A stretch of 64,000 bases of DNA from Devosia naphthalenivorans (GCF_003056355.1 NZ_PYVW01000002.1:1-64000), one strand, 5' to 3'; counted from the first letter of the stretch, positions 33,876 to 43,569 are shown. Program-made: numbers and translations. The notes: a model not told the origin generated them from the sequence alone.

Positions 33876-34474
33876 GCGCGTTCCCTAAGCGCGTCGGCAA
33901 TGGCGCGCATTGCCTTGGCGGGATCGGCGGCCGACCAGATGCTCGTCGAGAGCGCGATGAATTCGGCGCCGCGGCTGTTCACCTGTTCCGGCGTGGCGGA
34001 AGGGTCGCTCAGGACGGCGGGGATTTCGAAGGTTGCGGCCCACCATTCGGCCAGATCGCTTGCGATCGGATCGGTTGCGTCTTCGAGCGGACCAAAGAAC
34101 ACGTAATCGACCTCCATTTCGCCCATGGTCATGGCGTCGTGGCGGGTGGCGGCCGTTCCTGCGCCAACAATGAAGCTGGGTTTCAACGCCATTATCGCGT
34201 CTTGCACGGCTTCAGGGCCCCGGGTGATGTGCACGCCGTCGGCACCGAGGCGCTTGGCCAGCGTTGCGTCATCTTCCAGCAGCACGGCGCAGCCGGCGCC
34301 CTGTCCGACATTGATGATTTCCCGCGCGCGCTTGGCGTAGCCGGCCTCATCGGCGTTGCCACGACGCACCAACAGGGCCGACACTTCGGCGGCGTTGAGC
34401 ACGGCCATCAGCACTGCCGGAAAACTGGCTGGATCGGGATTGGCGGGGGTAATCAGATAAAGCTGGGGTGCCAT
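33872..34474 (-). CDS. ThiE-like TIM-barrel protein, divergent
   Basis: A 200-residue protein with the fold of thiamine phosphate synthase: PQLYLITPANPDP at the start, LLEDDATLAKRLGADGVHIT in the middle, and FFGPLEDATDP later. The family's conserved HLGQ-D motif reads HITRG here, and the GPIFPT-TK phosphate loop reads GPLEDATDP, so key residues of ThiE are missing. It may have a different substrate. The ATG at 34474 is chosen because the TIM-barrel start follows directly and GGAAG precedes it. It is translationally coupled to the SEL1 gene. Confidence 0.75.
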   Translation of the reverse strand: MAPQLYLITPANPDPASFPAVLMAVLNAAEVSALLVRRGNADEAGYAKRAREIINVGQGAGCAVLLEDDATLAKRLGADGVHITRGPEAVQDAIMALKPSFIVGAGTAATRHDAMTMGEMEVDYVFFGPLEDATDPIASDLAEWWAATFEIPAVLSDPSATPEQVNSRGAEFIALSTSIWSAADPAKAMRAIADALRERA

Positions 34475-34574
34475 GGACTTCCGGACGATCGCGACGCGTG
34501 GGCTCTTGTGTCGTCCCATTTTGGCGACAAAGAGGACGCCTGTTGCAATAGCGGGTCCTTATGGTGTGGCGCAA

Positions 34575-34607
34575 AGAAAAAGCGCGCTCCCAGGTCGAGG
34601 GCGCGCC
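34575..34607 (-). terminator. Intrinsic terminator of the aldolase gene
   Basis: GCGCGC (34582-34587) pairs with GCGCGC (34601-34606) and is followed on the minus strand by TTTTT. It lies 25 bases after the aldolase stop. Confidence 0.75.
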
Positions 34608-34631
34608 ATTCAGCTGTGTTTACGCGATGTT

Positions 34632-35660
34632 CTAGGCGGCGCGGTCGACCTCGCCGGTCCACTCGCCCAGCGCCGCGAGGGAATTCATATGGGCGCGGTG
34701 GGTGAAGGCTGCCTGTGCAGCCGGGAAATTCTCGCGGCGACCGGCCCAGGTGCGCAGCGCCACGTTCTGCAGGGCGCGGCCATAGGAGAAGGTCAGCGGC
34801 CAGGGCTTGTTGGGGATCTGGTTCATGGCCGAAAGGTGGGCAGTGGCTTCCTCGTCGGTCTGTCCGCCAGAGAGGAACGCGATGCCGGGAACGGCGGCCG
34901 GGACATGCTCGCGCAGCACTTCGACGGTGCGCTTGGCGACTTCCTCGAAGGATGGACGTTCGCGCGAATTGACGCCGGGCAGCACCATGTTTGGCTTGAG
35001 CAGCATGCCGCCGAGATCGACGCCGGCAAGGCGCAGTTCCTTGAAGGTGTTCTCAAGCACGTCGCCGGTGACGGAGGCGCAGCGTTCCATGGAATGGTTG
35101 CCCGGATCGCCATCGCCGACGACTTCGGGTTCCACCACCGGCACAATGCCGGCTTCCTGGCAGAGGATGGCGTAGCGGGCCAGGGCATGGGCATTGGCGC
35201 GGATATTGTTGCGCGTGGGGGCCACGTCGTTGATGGTGATCACGGCACGCCATTTGGCAAAGCCGGCACCCAGGCTGGCATAGCGCTCTAGCCGTTGGCG
35301 CAGGCCATCGAGACCCTCGGTAATTTTTTCGCCGGAGTCGCCTGGCATGGGGAAAGCGCCGCGATCGACCTTGATCCCCGGAATGACGTCGGCATCGGCC
35401 AGGATGGCGCGGAACGAGGTGCCGTCCGCTGCCGACTGCTCCAGGGTTTCTTCGGTCAGGATGACGCCGGAAATGTAGCTCTGCATCGCCTGGGTGGAGC
35501 GGAACAGCATTTCGCGATAGTCGCGGCGCAGGTCGAGCGAATTGGGCAGGTTGATCTTGGCAAAACGCTTGGCGATGGTGCCTTCGGATTCGTCGGCCGC
35601 GAGGATCCCCTTGCCGGGTTCCATCAGTTTCTGAGCAATGGCGTTGAGCGACTTCGTCAT
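34632..35660 (-). CDS. Class I fructose-bisphosphate aldolase
   Basis: A 342-residue class I (Schiff-base) aldolase that cleaves fructose 1,6-bisphosphate. Characteristic stretches are MEPGKGILAADESEGTIAKR, the RWRAVI-like segment FAKWRAVITIN, VPVVEPEVVGDGDPGNHSM, LLKPNMVLPG and FLSGGQTDEEATAHLSAMN. The ATG at 35660 has GGAGG seven bases upstream; the open frame extends to 35807 only through intergenic DNA. It has its own terminator and lies in the same direction as pgk, gap and tkt. Confidence 0.95.
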   Translation of the reverse strand: MTKSLNAIAQKLMEPGKGILAADESEGTIAKRFAKINLPNSLDLRRDYREMLFRSTQAMQSYISGVILTEETLEQSAADGTSFRAILADADVIPGIKVDRGAFPMPGDSGEKITEGLDGLRQRLERYASLGAGFAKWRAVITINDVAPTRNNIRANAHALARYAILCQEAGIVPVVEPEVVGDGDPGNHSMERCASVTGDVLENTFKELRLAGVDLGGMLLKPNMVLPGVNSRERPSFEEVAKRTVEVLREHVPAAVPGIAFLSGGQTDEEATAHLSAMNQIPNKPWPLTFSYGRALQNVALRTWAGRRENFPAAQAAFTHRAHMNSLAALGEWTGEVDRAA

Positions 35661-35797
35661 GGATCTGCCTCCAAAGGGTGTTGCCCGGCAGATTAGACTT
35701 TCGTTAGCGCCCCCGCGATTAGACCTGTGGTTATTAGACGAAAGGCTGATCTTGTATGGAAGGCCAAGGTGGAACCAAACTAGCGCGCGTCCCGCAG

Positions 35798-35891
35798 TAG
35801 ACCTCATCCTGAGCCTGTCGAAGGACGAGGGCGTGGCACCAAGCCTCCACTCGCCCGATCCCGTGGTTCGACAGGCTCACCATGAGGTCTG
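35798..35891. repeat. Family B repeat, double unit
   Basis: AGACCTCATCCTGAGCCTGT, CGAAGGACGAGGGCGTGGC, a CCTCCACTCGCCCGA spacer and GTGGTTCGACAGGCTCACC. It lies between the aldolase and brnA genes. Confidence 0.8.
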
Positions 35892-35931
35892 CCGGGCTTC
35901 TTTGCTTGCGGTGTATTAAACCTGACAAGCT

Positions 35932-36228
35932 CTAGAGCTTGGCTTTCTCCAGAACCTCGCTCATGCGCGCTCGCCAGTCGGGACCTCTGGCCTTGAACTT
36001 GGCGAGAGTTTCGGGCGCCACACGTAGTGTAACCGCCTCCTTTGGTGCTTCCACACGAGGCCTGCCCCGCGACCGCTTGATCGCCTCTGCCAGCCCTGGC
36101 AACGCTTCGGCAAATGGACGCCCGGTTTTCAATTGGGCTTCAGTGGCCTCGGGCGCATCAGGGTCGCTTGCAATCTGGCGCTGGATCTCGGCCTCTTCAG
36201 CATCGATCAATTCACGCAATTTTCGCAT
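35932..36228 (-). CDS. brnA: BrnA-type antitoxin
   Basis: A 98-residue antitoxin of the BrnA family. The N-terminal half is a helical toxin-neutralising region (MRKLRELIDAEEAEIQRQIA), followed by the basic SRGRPRVEAPKEAVTLRVAP that leads into a ribbon-helix-helix DNA-binding domain ending in RARMSEVLEKAKL. Its start overlaps the end of the BrnT remnant by 17 bases, the usual brnT-brnA arrangement. Because the toxin gene upstream is truncated, this antitoxin is probably an orphan, and the native promoter of the pair appears to be lost. Confidence 0.85.
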   Translation of the reverse strand: MRKLRELIDAEEAEIQRQIASDPDAPEATEAQLKTGRPFAEALPGLAEAIKRSRGRPRVEAPKEAVTLRVAPETLAKFKARGPDWRARMSEVLEKAKL

Positions 36229-36361
36229 ATATCGCCCGCTCCTTCCGGCTTGCACGGCGCATCGACACGATCGCAATGGCCTCCGAACCCAAAGGGGCAA
36301 AGATGATCGTTATGACCATCTCGCCATTCAGTTCGTTGATTCCGGTGTACGTAAAATCCCG
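36212..36361 (-). pseudogene. brnT: BrnT toxin, N-terminal half missing
   Basis: The 49 residues from RDFTYTGINELNGEMVITII through FAPLGSEAIAIVSMRRASRK to ERAIYAKIA match the C-terminal half of BrnT ribonuclease toxins (about 90 residues in the family), including the ISxRRAxRxER motif. Everything upstream is gone: the homology begins immediately after the pgk stop codon at 36364-36366. An ATG in a second frame inside pgk (36412) could allow a 66-residue product, but its first 16 residues are out-of-frame pgk. The catalytic N-terminal residues of BrnT are therefore absent. Confidence 0.8.
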
Positions 36362-36363
36362 CG

Positions 36364-37566
36364 CTACTTCTTGAGCGCCTCGACACCAGGCAGGGGCTTG
36401 CCTTCCATCCATTCGAGGAACGCGCCGCCGGCGGTCGAGACATAGGTGAAGGCGTCCTTCACGCCGGCATGGGCGAGCGCGGCGACGGTGTCGCCGCCAC
36501 CGGCAACCGAGACCAGCTTGCCGTCGTGGGTGCGCTTGGCGGCGTGCTTGGCGATGGCGACGGTGCCGGCGTCGAACGGGTTCATCTCGAATGCGCCCAT
36601 GGGGCCGTTCCAGACCACGGTGTTTGCATCGTCGATGGCGCCCTGGATGCGCTCGATCGAGGATGGGCCGATATCGAGGATCATGCCGTCCTTGTCGATG
36701 GCGTCCACGCCGTAGAGGCGGGTGGGCGTGTCGGCCTTGAAGTGCCAGGCGACAACCGCATCGATGGGCAGGATGATGGCGCAGCCGCTGTCGATGGCCT
36801 TGTCCATGATGCGCAGGGCGGTTTCGGCGAGGTCCTTTTCGGCCAGCGATTTGCCCACGCCATAGCCCTGGGCATGAAGAAATGTATTGGCCATGCCGCC
36901 GCCGATCACCAGCGCGTCGACCTTGGTCACGAGGTTTTCCAGCAAATCGATCTTGGAGGAGACCTTGGCACCGCCGACAATGGCGACCACCGGTTTTTTC
37001 GGCTTGCCCAGGCCGGCTTCAAGCGCCTCGAGTTCGGCCTGCATGGCAAGGCCGGCAGCTGCCGGCAGCAGGCGGGCCAGCGCCTCGGTCGAGGCATGGG
37101 CGCGATGGGCGGCGGAAAAGGCGTCGTTGACATAAACATCGCCCAGGCTTGCCATGCGCTTGGCCAGTTCTGGATCATTGGCTTCCTCACCGGGGTGGAA
37201 GCGGGTGTTTTCGAGGATCAGCACGGAGCCGGCGGGGGCTGATTCGATGGCCTTTTGCGCATCGGACATTTCGGTCCAGTCCGTTGCGACGAAGCCGACC
37301 GGATGGCCAGTGGCGTTGGCGACGGCTTCGCAGACCTGTTCAAGGGAAAACTCGGCGTCGACCTTGCCCTTGGGGCGCCCGAAATGGGACAGCAGGATCG
37401 CCTTGCCGTCCTTCTTGACGATTTCGCGGATGGTGGGCACCAGCCGCTCGATGCGGGTGGCGTCGGTGACCTTGCCGTCCGCAACCGGAACGTTGAGATC
37501 GGCCCGCAGCAGCACGCGCTTGTTGGCCAGGTCGAGTTCGTCAAGCGTCTTGAAAGTCGCGGTCAT
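36364..37566 (-). CDS. pgk: Phosphoglycerate kinase
   Basis: A 400-residue glycolytic enzyme that transfers the phosphate of 1,3-bisphosphoglycerate to ADP. Visible motifs are [68 protein letters not shown] and [13 protein letters not shown]. The ATG at 37566 has GGAGG eight bases upstream; the open frame extends to 37899 as noise. Its C-terminus looks normal, so the neighbouring brn rearrangement did not damage it. Confidence 0.97.
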   Translation of the reverse strand: MTATFKTLDELDLANKRVLLRADLNVPVADGKVTDATRIERLVPTIREIVKKDGKAILLSHFGRPKGKVDAEFSLEQVCEAVANATGHPVGFVATDWTEMSDAQKAIESAPAGSVLILENTRFHPGEEANDPELAKRMASLGDVYVNDAFSAAHRAHASTEALARLLPAAAGLAMQAELEALEAGLGKPKKPVVAIVGGAKVSSKIDLLENLVTKVDALVIGGGMANTFLHAQGYGVGKSLAEKDLAETALRIMDKAIDSGCAIILPIDAVVAWHFKADTPTRLYGVDAIDKDGMILDIGPSSIERIQGAIDDANTVVWNGPMGAFEMNPFDAGTVAIAKHAAKRTHDGKLVSVAGGGDTVAALAHAGVKDAFTYVSTAGGAFLEWMEGKPLPGVEALKK

Positions 37567-37634
37567 CGAAGGAGCCTCCCGGGGGATCAATGTTTGGCCG
37601 TGGCGTAGCAGACAGGGCACCGAGGGGGAAGGGC

Positions 37635-38168
37635 TCAGGCGATCCGTTCGAACAGACCGGGATAGTTCAGCTCGATCATATCGGCGTCCACTTCCAGGAT
37701 GCGCTCGAAATCGGCGCTCTGGAAGCGGAAATGGGTTTGATCGATCCGCGTATAGATTTGCTCGCTGCGCGCGACAGCCATTTCGTCGGCGTCGATCCAG
37801 GCCATGGCAAAGCGTTGCGGCTGTTCCTCCGCCCATTGGCAGCGCCACAGCGGCAGCGAATTGGTCAGCGGCGTGGGCCAGATATCGATGTCGACGCAAT
37901 TGGCTAGCGCGGGCAGCGGTTCGGCGCGATCATCGGACCAGTTGCCGGCGCCATCGGAGAAGAGTTCCAGCACGGCGCCATCGGTACGCTCGAGCTTGAC
38001 GGTGCGGACATGCTCGCGGTCGTCGAGCTTGATACGGTATTGGAGGCCATAATCGGGAGTGATGATCGTGCCGCGAATCCGGGTGTCGCGATCGGTCGAG
38101 ATGATGTGGCAATGCTCGATGCTGGTGGGATCAATGCCGCGCCAGCGAATGGACCGGTTCAACGACAT
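37635..38168 (-). CDS. Putative glycolipid-binding protein (DUF1089)
   Basis: A 177-residue soluble protein with the pattern of the DUF1089 / putative glycolipid-binding family: [16 protein letters not shown], the middle [33 protein letters not shown] and the [13 protein letters not shown] segment. The role in the cell is unknown. The ATG at 38168 has a weak ribosome binding site; a GTG at 38183 is an alternative. It lies between pgk and gap in the same direction. Confidence 0.8.
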   Translation of the reverse strand: MSLNRSIRWRGIDPTSIEHCHIISTDRDTRIRGTIITPDYGLQYRIKLDDREHVRTVKLERTDGAVLELFSDGAGNWSDDRAEPLPALANCVDIDIWPTPLTNSLPLWRCQWAEEQPQRFAMAWIDADEMAVARSEQIYTRIDQTHFRFQSADFERILEVDADMIELNYPGLFERIA

Positions 38169-38261
38169 AGCGGGCGATCCCACTTCACCTATCTTGATCG
38201 TAACGTCGAGGACCTGCCACGGTTTCTCAACCGACGCCAGACGCTTTGCGCCGCCGTTTCA

Positions 38262-38380
38262 GTCGACACCCTCCCCCTTGCGGGGAGGGATCAAGGGTGG
38301 GGATGATAGGCCCCGATATTGGGGCCGACCGCCACCCTCTCCCAGCCTCCCCCGTCAAGGGGGAGGTGCCGCCCGGAGGA
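38262..38380. repeat. Family D repeat, composite
   Basis: CACCCTCCCCCTTGCGGGGA, GGGATCAAGGGTGGGG, the palindrome GGCCCCGATATTGGGGCC and CCCCCGTCAAGGGGGAGG. The first three units form an inverted copy of 19470-19550. No gene is seen between the DUF1089 gene and gap. Confidence 0.75.
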
Positions 38381-38422
38381 TAGGATGCATCCCACCTCCA
38401 CCACCGGTCATGCTCCAGCCGC

Positions 38423-39430
38423 TTAAAGCGTCTTGCCGAGTGCCACAGCCGTATCGGCCATGCGGTTGGAGAAGCCCCATTCGTTGTCGTACCAGCTCAG
38501 GACCGACACGAAATTGCCGTCCATCACCTTGGTCTGGTCCAGTGCAAATGTGCAGGAATGCGGATCGTGGTTGAAATCGATCGAGACGTTCGGATGCTCG
38601 GTATAGCCCAGCACGCCCTTGAGTTCGCCATCGGCGTACTTGCGGACGGCGTCGTTGATTTCCTGGGCGGTGACGTTGCGCTTGGAGATGAACTTGAAAT
38701 CGACGCAGGACACGTTCGGCGTGGGCACGCGGATCGAGATGCCGTCCAGCTTGCCCTTGAGTTCGGGCAGTACCAGGCCAATGGCCTTGGCAGCGCCGGT
38801 CGAGGTCGGGATCTGCGACAGCGCTGCTGCGCGGCCGCGATAAAGATCCTTGTGCATGGTGTCGAGCGTGGGCTGGTCACCGGTGTAGGAATGGATGGTG
38901 GTCATCATTCCCTTTTCGATTCCGAATTCCTTGTGCAGCACATAGGCAAGCGGCGCCAGGCAATTGGTGGTGCAGGAGGCGTTCGAGATCACGACGTGAT
39001 CCTTGCCCAACTGCTGATGGTTGATGCCGTAGACCACCGTCATGTCCGCGCCCTCGCCGGGGGCGGAGATGATGACCTTCTTGGCGCCGGCCTTGAGGTG
39101 CGCCGAAGCCTTCTCCTTGGAGGTGAAGATGCCGGTGCATTCGAGCGCGATGTCGACGCCCATTTCGCCATGCGGCAATTCTTCGGGGTTGCGCACCGCC
39201 GTCACCTTGATGGGGCCGCGACCCACATCGATGGTGTCGCCATCAACCGTCACGGTGCCGTTGAAGCGGCCGTGCACGCTGTCGAAGCGGAACAGATGGG
39301 CATTGGTTTCGACCGGGCCAAGATCGTTGATGGCCACGACCTCGATATCGGTGCGGCCGGATTCGATGATGGCACGCAGGACGTTACGGCCAATGCGACC
39401 AAAACCATTGATGGCGACGCGGACTGCCAT
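38423..39430 (-). CDS. gap: Glyceraldehyde-3-phosphate dehydrogenase
   Basis: A 335-residue NAD-dependent enzyme. The N-terminal Rossmann motif is [16 protein letters not shown], the catalytic Cys153 is in [12 protein letters not shown], and [12 protein letters not shown] and [13 protein letters not shown] are the usual late motifs. AAGGAG lies eight bases before the ATG. It is 43 bases downstream of tkt, probably in one transcript, and provides the substrate for pgk. Confidence 0.97.
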   Translation of the reverse strand: MAVRVAINGFGRIGRNVLRAIIESGRTDIEVVAINDLGPVETNAHLFRFDSVHGRFNGTVTVDGDTIDVGRGPIKVTAVRNPEELPHGEMGVDIALECTGIFTSKEKASAHLKAGAKKVIISAPGEGADMTVVYGINHQQLGKDHVVISNASCTTNCLAPLAYVLHKEFGIEKGMMTTIHSYTGDQPTLDTMHKDLYRGRAAALSQIPTSTGAAKAIGLVLPELKGKLDGISIRVPTPNVSCVDFKFISKRNVTAQEINDAVRKYADGELKGVLGYTEHPNVSIDFNHDPHSCTFALDQTKVMDGNFVSVLSWYDNEWGFSNRMADTAVALGKTL

Positions 39431-39473
39431 GGAAGGCTCCTTGGGAGGTTAGGAGGGGAGGGCTTGCGCTCTC

Positions 39474-41447
39474 TTACAACTGTGCGGTGACGGCTTCAAC
39501 AACGGCCTTCGCCGTAATCCCAAAGTGGGCATAGAGGTCGTCGATGGGGCCCGAAGCGCCGAAGGATTTCATGCCGACAAAGCGGCCCTTATCGCCAAGG
39601 AGCTTGTTCCAGCTCATCTCGATACCGGCTTCGATGGCGACGCGCGCCTTGGCCGAACCCAGCACTTCGGCCTTGTAGGCGTCAGGCTGCTTGGCGAACA
39701 GCTCCATGGAAGGAACCGAGACGACGCGAGCCGAAACACCCTGCTCGGTCAGTTGCTTGTGCGCCTCGACGGCGATGGCGACTTCCGAGCCAGTGGCGAA
39801 GATGATCGCATCGGCATTGGCATCACCCACCAGGGTATAGGCACCCTTGGCCGACTTGTTTTCCGATGTGTATTCGGTCCGCACGGTCGGCAGGTTTTGG
39901 CGTGACAGGGCCAGGATCGACGGGTGATCGGCCGTTTCCATGGCGATCTGCCAGCATTCGGCGGTTTCCACCGCGTCGGCAGGGCGGAACACCAGCAGGT
40001 TCGGAATGGCGCGCAGTGCGGACAGATGCTCCACCGGCTGGTGGGTCGGGCCGTCTTCGCCAAGACCGATCGAATCATGGGTCATCACATAGATCACGCG
40101 CTGGCCCATCAGGGCCGAAAGGCGGATCGAGGGGCGGGCATAGTCGGTGAAGACCATGAAGGTGCCGCCATAGGGGATCAGCCCGCCATGCAGCGCCACG
40201 CCGTTCATCACGGCGGCCATGCCGTGTTCGCGGATGCCGTACATCATGTAGCGGCCGGAACGGTCGGTGGCGGTGAAAGGCTTGGTGTCGGGCGTGTTGG
40301 TCAGGTTGGAGTGCGTCAGGTCGGCAGAACCGGCCAGCGCCTCGGGCACGACCTTGGTGATGACTTCAAGCGCCAGCTGCGAAGCCTTGCGCGAAGCGAT
40401 CTTCGGCTTTTCTTCGGTCAGCTTCTTTTTATGCGCATCCATGGCAGCAGCGAAATCGGAGGGCAGCGTGCCCGCCATGCGGCGCTCGAACTCGGCGCGG
40501 TTCGGATTGGCTGCCAGGCGTGATTGCCATTCGCCACGCACGTTCTGCGAGCGGGTGCCGGCTGCGCGCCAGGCGTCCAACGTTGCTGTCGGGATCTCGA
40601 ATGCCGGATAGGTGATGCCCAGAGCGGCCTTGGCGCCAGCCAGTTCCTCGGCCCCGAGCGGGGCGCCGTGCACCTTTTCGGTGCCAGCCTTCTTGGGCGC
40701 GCCGAAGCCGATCGTGGTCTTGGCGGCGATCAGCGTGGGCTTGTCGGAATTCTTGCTGTCGAGCAGCGCCTTTTCGACGGCGGCCTGGTCGTGGCCGTCG
40801 ATTTCCACCGTGTTCCAGCCGCTGGCCTTGAAGCGGGCGATCTGGTCGGTCGAGTCGGAATTGGAAACGGCGCCATCGATGGTGATGGAATTGTTGTCCC
40901 AGATCAGCGTCAGCTTGTTGAGCTTGAGGTGACCGGCGAGGGCAATGGCTTCCTGGGAGATGCCTTCCATCAGGCACCCGTCGCCAGCCAGGCACCAGGT
41001 ATGGTGGTCAACCACGTCGGAGCCGAACTCGGCTGCAAGCTTGGCTTCGGCGATCGCCATGCCCACGGCATTGCCGACGCCCTGGCCGAGCGGGCCCGTG
41101 GTGGTCTCGATGCCTTCGGCGTGGCTATATTCGGGATGGCCCGCGGTCCTGGAGCCAAGCTGGCGGAAGTTCTTGACCTCGTCGATGGTCATGTCCTTGT
41201 AGCCCAGCAGGTAGAGCGAGGAATAGAGTAGCATCGAGCCGTGGCCAGCCGAAAGCACGAAGCGGTCGCGGTCAGCCCATTTGCTGTCGGCGGGATCGAA
41301 CTTCATCACCTTGGTGAACAGCACGGTTGCGATATCGGCGCAGCCCATGGGCAAGCCCGGGTGACCAGAATTGGCTTTTTCGACCGCGTCCATGGAGAGG
41401 GACCGGATCGCATTGGCCAAATCGTTTTGCTCAGCTGTGTTGGTCAT
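39474..41447 (-). CDS. tkt: Transketolase
   Basis: A 657-residue ThDP enzyme of the pentose phosphate pathway. It shows [35 protein letters not shown], ThDP motif GDGCLMEG (155-162) with [10 protein letters not shown], and in the second half [13 protein letters not shown] and [19 protein letters not shown]. The ATG at 41447 is chosen from the family N-terminus; the upstream frame to 41507 starts at a TTG. It is the first gene of the tkt-gap-pgk-aldolase stretch. Confidence 0.97.
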   Translation of the reverse strand: MTNTAEQNDLANAIRSLSMDAVEKANSGHPGLPMGCADIATVLFTKVMKFDPADSKWADRDRFVLSAGHGSMLLYSSLYLLGYKDMTIDEVKNFRQLGSRTAGHPEYSHAEGIETTTGPLGQGVGNAVGMAIAEAKLAAEFGSDVVDHHTWCLAGDGCLMEGISQEAIALAGHLKLNKLTLIWDNNSITIDGAVSNSDSTDQIARFKASGWNTVEIDGHDQAAVEKALLDSKNSDKPTLIAAKTTIGFGAPKKAGTEKVHGAPLGAEELAGAKAALGITYPAFEIPTATLDAWRAAGTRSQNVRGEWQSRLAANPNRAEFERRMAGTLPSDFAAAMDAHKKKLTEEKPKIASRKASQLALEVITKVVPEALAGSADLTHSNLTNTPDTKPFTATDRSGRYMMYGIREHGMAAVMNGVALHGGLIPYGGTFMVFTDYARPSIRLSALMGQRVIYVMTHDSIGLGEDGPTHQPVEHLSALRAIPNLLVFRPADAVETAECWQIAMETADHPSILALSRQNLPTVRTEYTSENKSAKGAYTLVGDANADAIIFATGSEVAIAVEAHKQLTEQGVSARVVSVPSMELFAKQPDAYKAEVLGSAKARVAIEAGIEMSWNKLLGDKGRFVGMKSFGASGPIDDLYAHFGITAKAVVEAVTAQL

Positions 41448-41626
41448 CGGGTGCGCTTTCTTCGGCTGGAAATCTGGGGAGAAGAGGCTCGCAAAGCCTC
41501 CTCCCAAAGGCGGGTTCGAGGCATAACAGGTTCGGATTGCCTGTCAATGACAGCAGGTTGCATTAGCCCGGTGGCTGGGGCACCCTGTTGGCGCTGAATT
41601 GACGGCCGCGAAGGATCGCACAAGCC

Positions 41627-41917
41627 ATGAGTGAGATGGAACCCCAGGACCGTCTGGTTGCCGCGCAGGCGCGGTTCGATTCTGCAATGGCGAGCCTCGA
41701 CCGCAGTGTGAAGAGCCTTTCCAACCGCATGCGCCAGCTTAATCGCATGGAGGTGGACACCCAGCGCCTCGTGCATGAACGGGCGCGGCTCGCAACCGAG
41801 CTGGACAAGACCGCGGCGCGCGCCAAGCGGCTTGATGACAGTGCCCATGATGTGTCGCGCCGCCTCGTCGAGGCGATGGAAACCGTGCGCGAAGTTTTGG
41901 CGAAAGCGGAGAGCTGA
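41627..41917 (+). CDS. DUF4164 coiled-coil protein
   Basis: A 96-residue protein that is almost entirely coiled coil (ARFDSAMASLDRSVKSLSNR, then RLVHERARLATELDK), as in the DUF4164 family found beside zapA in Hyphomicrobiales. Its function is not established; the placement suggests a link with cell division. It ends one base before the zapA start, so the two are coupled. Confidence 0.85.
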   Translation: MSEMEPQDRLVAAQARFDSAMASLDRSVKSLSNRMRQLNRMEVDTQRLVHERARLATELDKTAARAKRLDDSAHDVSRRLVEAMETVREVLAKAES

Positions 41918-41918
41918 C

Positions 41919-42296
41919 GTGCCCGAAGTCAATGTCGAGATCAATGGCCGCAAATATCGCATGGCCTGCGAAGAAGGTCAGCAGAAGCATCTGATCGGGC
42001 TGGCCGAGCGGTTCAACACCCAGGTCGAGGCGCTCAAGGGCGCGGTCGGCGAAATCGGTGACAATCGCCTGACGGTGATGGCGGGCATCGCGGTGGTGGA
42101 CGAATTGGCGGAGGCCGAGCGCCGGATCAAGGAACTGGAACAGGAAGTTCTGGTCCTGACGCGGGCCGGCCAGGAAGTGGCTGCCGAGATCGAAACGCTG
42201 GAATCCAAATTCGCCGAAAAGCTCAACAATGCGGCCCAGACGCTCGAGAGCGTGGCGGGCATGCTGGACGATACCGCGCCGCTACCGCACAATTAG
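41919..42296 (+). CDS. zapA: Cell division protein ZapA
   Basis: A 125-residue ZapA, which cross-links FtsZ filaments at the division ring. The N-terminal globular domain is VNVEINGRKYRMACEEGQQK, LIGLAERFNTQVEAL and LTVMAGIAVVDELAEAERRI, followed by the C-terminal coiled coil. The start is GTG with GGAG seven bases upstream. Its stop overlaps the stop of the convergent transglycosylase gene by four bases. Confidence 0.93.
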   Translation: MPEVNVEINGRKYRMACEEGQQKHLIGLAERFNTQVEALKGAVGEIGDNRLTVMAGIAVVDELAEAERRIKELEQEVLVLTRAGQEVAAEIETLESKFAEKLNNAAQTLESVAGMLDDTAPLPHN

Positions 42297-43189
42297 TCGC
42301 CGTTTTTCTGCACGATGCAATTGCCGCCTTGTGCCTGCAGCTTGGTGCAGAACTCCTGCGCGGCCTTGCGTTCGGGAAAGCCGATCTGCGCGGAATAGCG
42401 GGTGCGGGTTCCCAGGCTCAGATTGCGGGTGGTGATCAGCAACAGGTCCTTGCTCTCCAATAGATCAGGGAAGCGCGACTGCGCCCGCACGAACGCGGCG
42501 CGGGCGATGTCCTGTGAGAAATTCTGCGCCAGAAGCACGCCCCAGGGCTGCCATTCGCCAGCTTTTGGACCGAAACTTGGCATGGGTACGGCCTTGGCCA
42601 TCTCGATGCAGGCGTCCTGGAAAGGCCGCTCGGGGCTGAGCGCATAGTCGGCGGGCTCGATGGTTTCCCCCAGCCACGAATCAACCGGGCGCCCGGTGAT
42701 AATCGAAACATAGGCCCGGGTTTCGCCGGCCACCCCGCCGCCCGTGAGAAAGCGCGAGATGCGGCCTTCACCGCCATTATAGGCGGCCGCAGCCAGACCC
42801 AGATTGCCGAATTTCTGTTCCAGGAACCGCAGATATTCCGCTGATTTTGCCAGGGCCTCTGCCGGATCGAACGGGTCGCGCAAGGCGCGCAGCCTGGCGG
42901 TGCCCGGCATGAACTGGGCAATGCCCTGCGCCCCAACCGGGCTGATCGCACGTGGATCGAAGCGGCTCTCCTGCCAGATCAGGCGGGCGAGAAAACCCTC
43001 GGGCAGGCTGAAATGTTTGGCGTAAGTCTCGATCGCAGCGCAGACGTCTGCCGTGTAATTGATCTCGCTGATGCAGATTTTCTCCGTGCCGAGCGGATGG
43101 CAGGTGGTGGTCGCTTCGTCCTCTTCCGCGGCCTGCAAATGCAGGGGCCAGAGCAGCACCAGCGCCATCAGGGCGATTAGCCATTTCAT
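42293..43189 (-). CDS. Lytic transglycosylase with SLT domain
   Basis: A 298-residue exported enzyme. A signal peptide (MKWLIALMALVLLWPLHLQA) precedes the SLT domain, which has ARLIWQESRFDPRAISPVGA with the catalytic glutamate, GIAQFMPGTARL and GLAAAAYNGGEGRIS. The C-terminal 80 residues end in a SPOR-like segment (SAQIGFPERKAAQEFCTKLQ). It should cleave glycan strands to 1,6-anhydromuramic products. It is on the opposite strand to its neighbours and lies between zapA and parDE. The ATG at 43189 precedes the signal peptide directly. Confidence 0.88.
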   Translation of the reverse strand: MKWLIALMALVLLWPLHLQAAEEDEATTTCHPLGTEKICISEINYTADVCAAIETYAKHFSLPEGFLARLIWQESRFDPRAISPVGAQGIAQFMPGTARLRALRDPFDPAEALAKSAEYLRFLEQKFGNLGLAAAAYNGGEGRISRFLTGGGVAGETRAYVSIITGRPVDSWLGETIEPADYALSPERPFQDACIEMAKAVPMPSFGPKAGEWQPWGVLLAQNFSQDIARAAFVRAQSRFPDLLESKDLLLITTRNLSLGTRTRYSAQIGFPERKAAQEFCTKLQAQGGNCIVQKNGD

Positions 43190-43254
43190 GTGTCCGCGCA
43201 GCAAGCTAGCCGTCCCTCATGGCAACAAGCTTCCCCGCAATGGCGCGGGCGGTG

Positions 43255-43282
43255 TTGGCAAAGTTTGCCAAAAGTGTATTAT
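43255..43282 (+). promoter_or_regulatory. parDE promoter with palindromic operator
   Basis: A -35 TTGGCA (43255-43260), a 16-base spacer and a -10 TATTAT (43277-43282) form a good promoter. The perfect inverted repeat TTGGCAAA-G-TTTGCCAA (43255-43271) covers the -35 and most of the spacer, where a ParD dimer could bind and repress. Confidence 0.65.
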
Positions 43283-43304
43283 CTCGCGTCAAAGGAGTTC
43301 TGCC

Positions 43305-43568
43305 ATGGCTACCATGAATGTCTCGCTGCCCGATCAAATGAAAGAATGGGTCGAGGAGCAAGTCAAAACCGGGCGATACGGCAATAGCAGCGACTATGTG
43401 CGCGATCTGGTCCGCAAGGATCAGGAGCGGGCAGAGGCGCGTGAAAATCTACAGCAGATGGTAGATGACGCCCTCGCAAGTGGGATAGCGGATTTGGGGC
43501 GAGAAGAGTTGCTTGAGAGGATTATGGCTCGGGCCAAGGCTGCTGTTGATAAGCGGAAGTCGGCTTAA
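43305..43568 (+). CDS. parD: ParD-type antitoxin
   Basis: An 87-residue antitoxin with the ParD pattern: N-terminal ribbon-helix-helix (MATMNVSLPDQMKEWVEEQV), the RYGNSSDYVRDLVRKDQERA motif and a C-terminal toxin-binding tail. AAGGAG lies seven bases before the ATG. One base separates it from the toxin gene. It is expected to repress its own promoter through the palindrome at 43255-43271. Confidence 0.92.
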   Translation: MATMNVSLPDQMKEWVEEQVKTGRYGNSSDYVRDLVRKDQERAEARENLQQMVDDALASGIADLGREELLERIMARAKAAVDKRKSA

Positions 43569-43569
43569 C

